The translations under genes were made by a program, and so were the position numbers. The notes below the pieces were generated by a model that saw nothing but the letters and a program-made list of their open reading frames with translations, did no database searches and was not told where the DNA came from. A stretch of DNA of 7,262 nt from Desulfobacteraceae bacterium (GTDB taxonomy: Bacteria; Desulfobacterota; DSM-4660; Desulfatiglandales; Desulfatiglandaceae): contig JABMQV010000759.1 of NCBI GenBank assembly GCA_013203065.1, positions 1-7,262 of the forward strand, written 5' to 3'. This document shows positions 1-6,007 of this stretch, one piece after another; the stretch's first letter is position 1; every line of letters begins with the position of its first letter.

Positions 1-142
1 GGGGATTTCCGTCCGGGTCGCCGCCTCCAAGACGGGCGGCCACCGTTATTTCTTTGATGAGCCTGGTAAAGATCTTGCCCCGTTTGGCATCTGCAGCGCC
101 TTTCTTGTGCTTAATTGAACTCCATTTTTAATGACCTGACAT
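1..142 (-). pseudogene. yebC: YebC/TACO1-family protein, 5' end, with a stop at codon 5 (partial)
   Basis: The minus strand from 142 reads MSGH, then TAA (130-128), then [17 protein letters not shown] and on through [23 protein letters not shown] to the window edge. This is the highly conserved YebC/TACO1 N-terminus, which normally starts MSGHSKW or MAGHSKW. The match is in one frame on both sides of the stop, so the defect is one nonsense codon where serine is expected (TCA to TAA is a single base change), not a frameshift. The family has been annotated as transcriptional regulators and, through TACO1, linked to translation. Start choice is firm: GGAGGG lies 5 bases upstream of the ATG. The only in-frame restart options I see downstream are an ATT and a GTG about 33 codons in, which would remove much of the N-terminal domain. 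The gene lies 71 bases downstream of rlmE on the same strand. Family identity is near certain; whether it is truly inactive or a sequencing error cannot be decided here. Confidence 0.85.
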
Positions 143-147
143 TTGCA

Positions 148-153
148 CCCTCC
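148..153 (-). promoter_or_regulatory. Ribosome binding site of the yebC-family gene
   Basis: GGAGGG on the minus strand (inside a GGGGAGGG run, 148-155) ends 5 bases before the ATG at 142-140. It is a near-ideal Shine-Dalgarno sequence. It matters because it confirms the ATG that precedes the codon 5 stop as the intended start, and because its preservation argues that the gene has not been decaying for long. Confidence 0.75.
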
Positions 154-166
154 CCAATATCTTGAT

Positions 167-200
167 AGTTGATTAAGTGTTTGGTTCCTTCAAATCAACT
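167..200. repeat. Inverted repeat between rlmE and yebC
   Basis: AGTTGATT (167-174) and AATCAACT (193-200) are perfect 8-base complementary arms around an 18-base loop. The element lies in the 71-base gap after the rlmE stop and before the yebC ribosome binding site. It has no following T-run on the minus strand, so it is not a convincing intrinsic terminator. It could be an RNA hairpin in the joint message or a protein site. Eight A/T-rich base pairs with a long loop could also be chance. Confidence 0.35.
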
Positions 201-213
201 GCTCTACGATTGG

Positions 214-804
214 CTATTTCACCAGATCTAGTCCCACCAGATATATTTCCCTGCTCCCCTTACGCGTGGCTGTTGGCCTGAAAAGCCTTGTTCGTTTGAA
301 ATGTCTTGATGTCTCAACCCTAAAGTGTCTGAGATCTTCCCCCTCAAAGACCTTGCAGACAAAATGTCCCCTCACCTTGAGCACCGCATAAGCGATTTCT
401 GCGGCCCTCGCTGCCAGCGACATGGAGCGGTTTGTGTCTACTGACCGTATGCCGGTTGTCTGTGGCGCCAGGTCGCTGAGAACCACACCCCTCGGAGCAA
501 TCTCTTTGGCAAGCCATTCCACGTCAAGAGACAAGACATCGGCCGGAATGAACCTGAAGTTTGAGGGGAGAAATTGTTCGGGCCGGGTCAGGTCTATACC
601 CACCACCTCCCCTTTCGGACCGACCTTTCTTAACCCATACTGTGACCACGAACCGGGGAAACAGCCCATGTCCAAAAGCCGGTCATCCTTTTTAATTATC
701 CTGAATTTCTTGTCTATTTCTTTGAGTTTATACACTGACCTCGCAAGCCAGTCTTCGTCCCTGGCCAGACGGGTGTAATGATCTTCCCATCTGTTTGTTT
801 TCAT
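214..804 (-). CDS. rlmE: 23S rRNA (uridine-2'-O-)-methyltransferase RlmE (FtsJ/RrmJ family)
   Basis: Cytoplasmic SAM-dependent enzyme. The family member in E. coli 2'-O-methylates U2552 in the A-loop of 23S rRNA late in 50S assembly. The 196-residue product is close to the usual length (about 200). Visible motifs are the N-terminal RxDxWLARSVYKLKEID, the SAM-binding loop LLDMGCFPGSWSQYG (43-57), an acidic GIDL strand end (69-72), SDLAPQTTG (110-118), CKVFEGE (150-156) and SREIYLV (184-190). The K-D-K-E catalytic tetrad is complete as K26, D111, K151 and E186. The reading frame is open upstream to an ATG at 897, but the ATG at 804 is preferred. The protein then begins MKTNRWEDHYTRLAR like the family, while the extra 31 residues resemble nothing and would run over the divergent control region. 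The Shine-Dalgarno at this start is weak; a GGGGG run sits too far upstream. It is the first gene of a probable rlmE-yebC unit, transcribed away from the ATPase gene. Confidence 0.95.
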   Translation of the reverse strand: MKTNRWEDHYTRLARDEDWLARSVYKLKEIDKKFRIIKKDDRLLDMGCFPGSWSQYGLRKVGPKGEVVGIDLTRPEQFLPSNFRFIPADVLSLDVEWLAKEIAPRGVVLSDLAPQTTGIRSVDTNRSMSLAARAAEIAYAVLKVRGHFVCKVFEGEDLRHFRVETSRHFKRTRLFRPTATRKGSREIYLVGLDLVK

Positions 805-891
805 GCTGTAATCTTTATCACAGATATACCCCCTTGGCAAAAAAAATATACTTGCTCGATTCTCGATAGGGTCTCTCAGTACAAACATTAT

Positions 892-919
892 TTGCAATTT
901 ACGGAGGCAGTATTACAAT
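892..919 (+). promoter_or_regulatory. Candidate sigma-70 promoter for the MoxR ATPase unit
   Basis: TTGCAA (892-897; 4 of 6 to the -35 consensus) and TACAAT (914-919; 5 of 6 to the -10) are separated by 16 bases. Transcription would start near 926, giving a leader of about 40 bases before the ATG at 967. The heptamer ATTAGGA occurs twice, at 918-924 and 933-939, straddling the expected start. This is a possible operator arrangement but a weak inference. The rest of the 805-966 intergenic region is A/T-rich and must also hold the rlmE promoter. A TATATT on the minus strand (850-845) is a possible -10, without a convincing -35. Confidence 0.4.
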
Positions 920-950
920 TAGGAGAGTTTCGATTAGGACGTCTATCATT

Positions 951-956
951 GGAGGT
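951..956 (+). promoter_or_regulatory. Ribosome binding site fixing the MoxR ATPase start
   Basis: GGAGGT ends 10 bases before the ATG at 967. The reading frame is open back to an ATG at 778, but that longer form overlaps the start of the divergent rlmE gene and its first 63 residues look like translated intergenic DNA. This Shine-Dalgarno therefore decides for the 967 start. Confidence 0.7.
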
Positions 957-966
957 ATCCGTAAAA

Positions 967-1848
967 ATGGAAACGGTTGTAATTGAAGGGGTTGAGCTCC
1001 ACTTGGTTGAACCTGACCAGGTGCCCATGTCATGGGTCGGGCAGCCTGAGTTGGTCACCCAGGTCTTGGCAGCATGGTTGGTGCTCGGGGAAGATGATCT
1101 GCCCCTGAGCCCGAGGCTGCTGGGTAAGCCGGGCGTCGGGAAGACGACCCTGGCCTATCACGCCGGGAGGGTATCCGACAGGCCGGTCTATCTCTTTCAG
1201 GCCACCATGGACACCAGACCCGAGGACCTGATCGTGACTCCTGTGATTTCTGAGGAAAGACAGATAAGATACACTGCCAGCCCCGTGGTTTCCGCCATGA
1301 TCAAGGGCGGCGCTGCGGTCATCGATGAAGGGAATAGGATGAGCGAAAAGAGCTGGGCCTCCCTGGCCCCCCTCCTCGATAGCCGGCGGTATGTGGAATC
1401 GATTGTGGCAGGCATCAAGATAAAGGCCCATCCCGATTTTCGTCTCTGCACCACAATGAACGACGACGCCAGCACGTTTGAGCTTCCCGAATATATCCAT
1501 TCAAGGCTTCAACCCCAGATTCACATCGATTTCCCTGAAAGGGAGGAAGAGCGCCTGATCTTGAAAAAAAACCTCCCCTTCGCGGATGATAAGATCCTCG
1601 ATTATGTAGTGGAGTTCTTGCAAGCCGCCCATGGGGCCGACGAGCGCTATTCGGTCAGGGACGGCATTAATATTGCGCGATACGCATTGAAAAGATTTGC
1701 CCGGGATGTTGGCGGGCAAGAAACGGCAGGGGAACCGAAAAGGACGAAAGCAGTTTACCTCAAAGAGGCTGCCTCCATGATCCTGGATACCAACGCGGCA
1801 GAATATTTCAAGGAGTTGCTGGATCAAGCGGGTCATGAAAAGGATTGA
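967..1848 (+). CDS. MoxR-family AAA+ ATPase
   Basis: A 293-residue single AAA+ module of the MoxR/NorQ/CbbQ group, cytoplasmic ATPases that act as chaperones or remodelling factors for a partner protein. Order of motifs: an N-terminal strand region, VGQPELV (24-30), Walker A GKPGVGKT (53-60), Walker B AAVIDEGNR (116-124) with D120 and E121, sensor 1 in TTMND (N165), the arginine finger in YIHSRLQP (R180), and a C-terminal lid with the sensor 2 arginine in YSVRDG (R231). All catalytic elements are intact, so it should be active. Length is typical of the family (about 280-330). Its TGA stop overlaps the start of the next gene by 14 bases, implying coupled translation and a fixed ratio of the two products. 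MoxR genes normally sit beside a VWA-domain protein; none is visible here, so the overlapping 613-residue protein is the likely client or partner. Substrate and pathway are unknown. Confidence 0.92.
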   Translation: METVVIEGVELHLVEPDQVPMSWVGQPELVTQVLAAWLVLGEDDLPLSPRLLGKPGVGKTTLAYHAGRVSDRPVYLFQATMDTRPEDLIVTPVISEERQIRYTASPVVSAMIKGGAAVIDEGNRMSEKSWASLAPLLDSRRYVESIVAGIKIKAHPDFRLCTTMNDDASTFELPEYIHSRLQPQIHIDFPEREEERLILKKNLPFADDKILDYVVEFLQAAHGADERYSVRDGINIARYALKRFARDVGGQETAGEPKRTKAVYLKEAASMILDTNAAEYFKELLDQAGHEKD

Positions 1849-3676
1849 GTGGGAAAATATCAGACTGGTCCCGATCCTTCATAACCGGATGGAATTTGCC
1901 ATAGAGGTAAAACGGCAGTTTGAGGAGTTCAGGCCGGACCATGTGGCCGTGGAATATCCTGACACACTGAAGGGCAGAATCTTGGAGGGGGTAAAAAGGC
2001 TCCCCCTTCTCTCGGTAGTCCACTACCAGGAGAGGGATGGTGCCTTCACCTACCTGCCCCTGGAGCCTACCGACGGACAGGTAGAGGCCATCAGGATGGC
2101 GCTAGAAAGGCGTATCCCCGTTCATTTTATAGACCGGGATACAGCGGAATATCCCCTGGATTCCACCCCCATGGCAGACCCTTACGCCCTAAAGAGGATT
2201 GGCCATTTTGCCTATTGCCAGGCATATATAAGGCTTCATTGGAATGATCGTTCTTCTCCCGAGGATACCTTGAGGGAAAAGACCATGGCCTATCATCTCC
2301 AGCAACTGAGCAGGGAGGGGGGAAGAACCCTCTTTGTGGGGGGGGTGTCTCATATCCCGGGAATCCTGAAGATGCTTGGGCAGCCGCAGACCCAGGTGAT
2401 TGGCCGGAGGAGGCGAACGGGGGTTGGCCTGGCGCACCTCCATAAAGAGTCGAGCCGGGAGGTTATGGGCGAGATGCCTTTTCTTGCTACGGCCTACGAA
2501 CGGGCCAGATCGCATGAGGACTACGAAAAACTTGATCGACTCCGGATCAACAACCAATTAATAACTGTTGCCAGAAAGAGACATTGGAAGAACAGCAGGG
2601 AGGAGTTGTCGCTGAGCCAGATCAGGGTTCTTCATAAATTTTCCAGAAATTACGCGCTGCTTACCGGGCATCTTGTACCCGACTTCTACCAACTCATCAT
2701 TGCGGCCAGGGGGGCGGCAGATGATAATTTCTCTTATGAGGTGTGGGAAAAGGGGAGTGAGTATCCCTGGCAGACGGAAGAGCCCGGACTTCCGGTCCTC
2801 CGCCTTAGGGGAGAAGACCTCTTTCTGGATCATAAAAGGATAAGGTTTCATCGCCAGCTCAAAACCCTCAGAAGGCGTTTGGTGCCGGTGCCGGTCAGGA
2901 AAAAGGAGAGGGAAAGATATCCGGGTGAGTGGCGCGCAGGTTTCAAGGGATTTTCTATCTGTTCCTATCCGCCTGAGGATGTGGTCATTGAGGGGTATGG
3001 GAAATATCTACAAAAGAAGGCCCTGGAGATCAGGTCTGAAGAGAATTCCCGTATCGAACCGTTCACCAGTTCCATGCTGGACGGTCTTGATGTCAGGGAG
3101 ACCATACGGAAGTGGGGCCAGGGTAAAGTGTACGTAAAAGAGGAGAGACCGATCAGGGGGAGGGTGGGCTCAGTGGTGGTAATTTTTGATCCTGATTTTG
3201 CCGACACGGACGGGAGAGAAAATTTCCCCTGGCATGTTACCTGGCTGGGGGAGCATGATCAGGAATCGGATATGGCCTTTTACAGCACACTTGCAGGAGA
3301 GGTGATGGAAGGACCAGGGGTTTCCAGGTGCCAGTATGGGGGATTCATGCTCACCTACCCTCCCCTTCGGGTCTATGATATATGGAAAGATCCTTTTTTC
3401 CAGATGGCCAGAAGCAAGCCGGAGAGACTGCTCATGGCCGCCCTCGACTACAGCCTTGAAAAACACGTTGTTTACGTGGCGGCCACGCCCCCCCCAGGCT
3501 GGTGTCTGAGCATGGCGGCTCGTCTGGGCAAGAAGGTCATCTACCTTCCCATAGGGACGCTTTCCCCCGCCACATTGAAAAAGATCAAGCAGTTTCATGT
3601 TTTGGACGGCCATCCCGTGAGGAAGTACGCCCATCACTTTATCTCACCCTCTCGCCGAAGTTTTCCAAATAAGTAG
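1835..3676 (+). CDS. Large protein with TraB/ChaN/EreA (Tiki)-like N-terminal domain and unknown C-terminal region
   Basis: 613 residues without a signal peptide or clear membrane segment, so probably cytoplasmic. Residues about 8-185 carry features of the TraB/PrgY-ChaN-EreA-Tiki superfamily: VPILHNRMEFA (12-22, H16), RPDHVAVEYP (33-42, E40), IPVHFIDRD (94-102), LREKTMA (146-152) and FVGGVSHIPGI (167-177, H173). The last two recall the R-(D/E)xx-MA and VVGxGHxPGI signatures of TraB-like proteins. Members of this fold include putative metalloproteases and erythromycin-esterase-like hydrolases, so a hydrolase role is possible but unproven. A basic linker follows (191-194 is RRRR). I do not recognise residues about 220-613. 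They include a helical segment (about 228-300), a very basic stretch (about 334-361) and a likely alpha/beta region from about 430, with VGSVVVIFDPDF (444-455), PWHVTWLGEHDQESDMAFY (465-483), YGGFMLTYPP (501-510) and a C-terminal strand-helix-strand (about 543-575). The start overlaps the ATPase gene by 14 bases and has only a weak Shine-Dalgarno, as expected for coupled translation. Function is not assigned. Confidence 0.85.
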   Translation: MKRIEWENIRLVPILHNRMEFAIEVKRQFEEFRPDHVAVEYPDTLKGRILEGVKRLPLLSVVHYQERDGAFTYLPLEPTDGQVEAIRMALERRIPVHFIDRDTAEYPLDSTPMADPYALKRIGHFAYCQAYIRLHWNDRSSPEDTLREKTMAYHLQQLSREGGRTLFVGGVSHIPGILKMLGQPQTQVIGRRRRTGVGLAHLHKESSREVMGEMPFLATAYERARSHEDYEKLDRLRINNQLITVARKRHWKNSREELSLSQIRVLHKFSRNYALLTGHLVPDFYQLIIAARGAADDNFSYEVWEKGSEYPWQTEEPGLPVLRLRGEDLFLDHKRIRFHRQLKTLRRRLVPVPVRKKERERYPGEWRAGFKGFSICSYPPEDVVIEGYGKYLQKKALEIRSEENSRIEPFTSSMLDGLDVRETIRKWGQGKVYVKEERPIRGRVGSVVVIFDPDFADTDGRENFPWHVTWLGEHDQESDMAFYSTLAGEVMEGPGVSRCQYGGFMLTYPPLRVYDIWKDPFFQMARSKPERLLMAALDYSLEKHVVYVAATPPPGWCLSMAARLGKKVIYLPIGTLSPATLKKIKQFHVLDGHPVRKYAHHFISPSRRSFPNK

Positions 3677-3695
3677 CCACCTCAACAGTTTTTTG

Positions 3696-3725
3696 TTGTC
3701 AAGGGCTTATTTTTGAGATTAAAAT
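3696..3725 (+). promoter_or_regulatory. Candidate sigma-70 promoter for the LysM-SPOR/coaBC run
   Basis: TTGTCA (3696-3701; 5 of 6 to the -35 consensus) and TAAAAT (3720-3725; 5 of 6 to the -10) are 18 bases apart in an A/T-rich patch just after the stop of the preceding gene. Transcription would begin near 3732, leaving a leader of about 115 bases before the ATG at 3848. That leader would contain the hairpin at 3744-3789. This is the only good promoter I see for the downstream genes. Confidence 0.5.
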
Positions 3726-3743
3726 GAAAGGGTTGTTTTTGTG

Positions 3744-3789
3744 GGTCAAAAGCCCCCGCCTATCTGGATATTGGGGGCTTCATGTGACC
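3744..3789 (+). promoter_or_regulatory. Strong two-part hairpin in the leader of the LysM-SPOR gene
   Basis: AAGCCCCC (3750-3757) pairs perfectly with GGGGGCTT (3773-3780) around a 15-base loop. A second outer stem, GGTCA (3744-3748) with TGACC (3785-3789), extends it through a small asymmetric internal loop. Together that is 13 base pairs, 8 of them G-C. The plus strand continues CATG rather than a T-run, so it is a poor intrinsic terminator for the upstream gene. On the minus strand the inner stem is followed by only TTTT. It lies downstream of the promoter candidate at 3696-3725, so a structured leader (message stability, attenuation or a protein site) is the better reading. It may still cause some termination. 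Confidence 0.5.
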
Positions 3790-3847
3790 GGCCGTGGATC
3801 CTTGAACCCCTCGGATCAAACGATGATCGGAGTACGAGAAGGATAGC

Positions 3848-4774
3848 ATGAAATCCAAACTCAAATCTCTGAGACGAGATCCTAGACCCCTCGCGAAACT
3901 CGCTTTGGTTATCCTGTCTATCTCGTTCGGGTTTTTCCTGGGAGGCGGCTGCTCGAATGAAGAGCCGTATGAGGATAAGAAAGCCACGAGAGTTGTGCGG
4001 ATCAAGACACCTCCCCTAAAACGGGATTTGCCCTTGGAAAGGGCGGCGGACAAATCGGAGGAAAAGGTATCCTTGAAAAATGCTGGAGCCCCTTCTGACG
4101 GGCAAAAGGATGCAGGGCGCCCCCAGGAAAAACCGTCTAAACCGGAAAATGTAAAACCAGGGGAGGCAGGTGACTCCAAGAAAAAGTCAGATTTGAAAAT
4201 CACTGAGCCCCCCTCTGCGGTAAAAAGGAAGGTAAGCCCGCCACGGAAGGAACAATCTGAACCGGCGGAGGCAGCGGGGGCCGGGGCAGGCTTCTACAAG
4301 GTACAAAAAGGGGATAGCCTTTACAGGATTGCGGGGCGCAAGGAAGTATACAATGATCCCATGAGATGGCCCAGCCTCTTTCGTCTAAACATGGATAAAC
4401 TTGACCAAATGAAAGTGGGAGAGGGTTTTCAGCACAAGGAACTCCCCGAGGGCCTTGAGCTGAGGTTTACGCCGCCATCCGAGGCTGCTGAAAATCTGGA
4501 TAAACTGGGGCCGAAACCCTGGGTGGTCAATGTCATGTCCGTGGAAAATCCCGGGCGGATAGTGCCGGCCGCAACTGCCCTTATGAAAAAGGGCTATCGT
4601 GTATACCTCACCAAGGCCAGGATAAAGGGGAAGGATTGGATTAGGCTCCGCGTGGGCTTTTTCAAGGATAGCGCTGAGGCGGGCGCGGTTCGTAAAGAGA
4701 TCATGCCCCTGGTAAAGGATGCCTGGCTTGCCAAAATAGGGAACAGGGAGTTGGAGAAATTCGGGGGGTTTTGA
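3848..4774 (+). CDS. Putative envelope lipoprotein with LysM and SPOR domains
   Basis: 308 residues. A basic start (1-17) and hydrophobic segment (18-34) end in LGGGCS, placing C35 where a lipobox cysteine would be. The residues before it are all glycine, which is unusual for a lipobox, so either lipidation or an uncleaved membrane anchor is possible. Residues about 36-148 are a low-complexity K/E/P-rich linker, long enough to span periplasm. A LysM peptidoglycan-binding domain follows (about 149-207; FYKVQKGDSLYRIAG, then WPSLFRLN). A SPOR domain ends the protein (about 223-297; PWVVNVMSVEN, RVYLTKARIKGKDWIRLRVG, FF). SPOR domains bind denuded glycan strands at division sites, so a role in cell wall or division-site maintenance is likely. 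AGAAGGA lies 4 bases before the ATG. It is the first gene after the candidate promoter and ends 28 bases before coaBC. Confidence 0.85.
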   Translation: MKSKLKSLRRDPRPLAKLALVILSISFGFFLGGGCSNEEPYEDKKATRVVRIKTPPLKRDLPLERAADKSEEKVSLKNAGAPSDGQKDAGRPQEKPSKPENVKPGEAGDSKKKSDLKITEPPSAVKRKVSPPRKEQSEPAEAAGAGAGFYKVQKGDSLYRIAGRKEVYNDPMRWPSLFRLNMDKLDQMKVGEGFQHKELPEGLELRFTPPSEAAENLDKLGPKPWVVNVMSVENPGRIVPAATALMKKGYRVYLTKARIKGKDWIRLRVGFFKDSAEAGAVRKEIMPLVKDAWLAKIGNRELEKFGGF

Positions 4775-4802
4775 GTTCGAGCCATAGGGTGAAAGGTCAA
4801 GG

Positions 4803-6005
4803 ATGAAGGGGAAGAAGGTTATTGTCGGTGTCAGCGGTGGGATCGCTGCCTATAAGGCGGCGGAACTGGTCAGGCTTCTTGTGAGGGCGGATGTCCACAC
4901 CAGGGTGGCCATGACATCCAATGCGACCCGGTTTGTAGGACCCCTCACCTTTGAAGCCCTTTCGGGAAACCGGGTCATCTGGGACATGTTCCATCAGGAA
5001 GGCACCGCCCTGGACCATATCACCTGGGGCCAGGAGACAGACCTCATAATCATTGCGCCGGCCACGGCCAATCTTATTGCCAAGCTGGCACACGGCATCG
5101 GCGATGATTTTCTGTCCACCATGGTGCTTGCGGCCACAGCCAGGATACTGGTTTGCCCCTCCATGAATTCCCAGATGTTTATGAATCCTTCTGTCCAGGA
5201 CAATCTTAGGCTGCTCAGGGAAAGGGCAATGACCGTAATGGAACCCGGCGAAGGGTCGCTGGCCTGCCACACCGAAGGCCCTGGAAGGCTTCCGGAACCA
5301 GAGGAGATCATCGAAGTGGCCCGGGCCCTGATGACCCACCAAGACCTCTCCGGGCTGAAGATCCTTGTGACCGCCGGTCCGACCGTGGAGCCCATGGACC
5401 CCGTTCGATATATTACCAACCGATCCACGGGAAAGATGGGGTATGCCCTGGCCAGGGCTGGATGCCAAAGGGGGGCATCGGTAGTTCTTGTGAGCGGGCC
5501 TACATCACTGAAGCCGCCATCTGGAGTTGCCTTCTGCGGTGTAAAGACGGCAGCGGAGATGAGAAAAGCAGTTCTTGAAAACTGTTCCGAATGTGATATG
5601 ATTATTAAGGCAGCGGCGGTATCTGATTACAGACCACGACAAAGCGCACAACAAAAGATAAAGAAAGGCGGAGATTCCCTGTCACTCGAACTGGTGAAGA
5701 CACCGGATATTCTTGCGGAACTGGGCGGCAGCAGGAAGGAATCCCCATTTATTTTGGTTGGATTTGCGGCGGAGACAGAGGACCTGCTTTCAAATGCCAA
5801 AGAGAAATTAAGCGCTAAGGGTCTTGATATGATTATTGCCAATGATGTCTCAAGAAATGATGCAGGGTTTGAGACCGACACCAATAAAGTCAAGATGATT
5901 TACAAAGATGGGCAGGTGGAAGATTCACCACTGATGTCAAAGGATGAAGTGGCCCATTTGATCCTGGACAGGGTGAAAGCCCTTTTGGAAGGTGGCGCTT
6001 CTTAA
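4803..6005 (+). CDS. coaBC: Bifunctional phosphopantothenoylcysteine decarboxylase / phosphopantothenate-cysteine ligase CoaBC
   Basis: Cytoplasmic enzyme for two steps of coenzyme A synthesis: CTP-dependent joining of cysteine to 4'-phosphopantothenate (CoaB), then FMN-dependent decarboxylation to 4'-phosphopantetheine (CoaC). At 400 residues it has the standard full length. CoaC half (about 1-180): GVSGGIAAYKA (9-19), active-site His in DHITW (H72), IIAPATANLIAK (83-94), PSMN (119-122) and the substrate flap LACHTEGPGRL (153-163) with C155. The flap has His after the Cys where many homologues have Gly, a minor variation. CoaB half (about 185-395): TAGPTVEPMDPVRYITN (190-206) followed by RSTGKMG (207-213), AAAVSDYRP (270-278), KIKK (285-288), LELVKTPDIL (295-304), VGFAAET (319-325) and ANDVSR (346-351). 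All key residues appear present. AAAGGT lies 6 bases before the ATG. Only 2 bases separate its stop from the next start, so the downstream genes are surely co-transcribed. Confidence 0.97.
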   Translation: MKGKKVIVGVSGGIAAYKAAELVRLLVRADVHTRVAMTSNATRFVGPLTFEALSGNRVIWDMFHQEGTALDHITWGQETDLIIIAPATANLIAKLAHGIGDDFLSTMVLAATARILVCPSMNSQMFMNPSVQDNLRLLRERAMTVMEPGEGSLACHTEGPGRLPEPEEIIEVARALMTHQDLSGLKILVTAGPTVEPMDPVRYITNRSTGKMGYALARAGCQRGASVVLVSGPTSLKPPSGVAFCGVKTAAEMRKAVLENCSECDMIIKAAAVSDYRPRQSAQQKIKKGGDSLSLELVKTPDILAELGGSRKESPFILVGFAAETEDLLSNAKEKLSAKGLDMIIANDVSRNDAGFETDTNKVKMIYKDGQVEDSPLMSKDEVAHLILDRVKALLEGGAS

Positions 6006-6007
6006 AG

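Noticed and set aside
2..118. Plus-strand open frame at the left edge, ending in TGA at 116-118
   Set aside because: It lies opposite the unmistakable YebC coding frame on the minus strand and is a shadow of it.
128..130. Reading the yebC stop as recoding to a non-standard amino acid
   Set aside because: The codon is TAA, not the TGA used for selenocysteine or TAG used for pyrrolysine, and TAA serves as a normal stop for coaBC in this window.
805..897. Extended N-terminus of RlmE from the ATG at 897
   Set aside because: The extra 31 residues do not resemble the family, and the 804 start gives a normal length and the expected N-terminal sequence.
778..966. Extended N-terminus of the MoxR ATPase from the ATG at 778
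   Set aside because: The extra 63 residues have no family resemblance, cross the divergent promoter region and overlap the rlmE start; the ATG at 967 has a clear Shine-Dalgarno.
3164..3250. VWA domain in the C-terminal part of the 613-residue protein (VVVIFDPDFADTD)
   Set aside because: The strand followed by an acidic motif is suggestive, but the DxSxS metal-site pattern is absent and the following sequence does not fit the VWA fold.
3170..3637. Long minus-strand open frames opposite the 613-residue gene, coaBC and the LysM-SPOR gene
   Set aside because: They show no domain motifs or ribosome binding sites and sit opposite well-supported genes; they are composition shadows.
3750..3780. Intrinsic terminator of the 613-residue gene
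   Set aside because: The hairpin is strong but has no T-run on the plus strand and lies after the next promoter candidate, so it is listed as a structured leader element instead.
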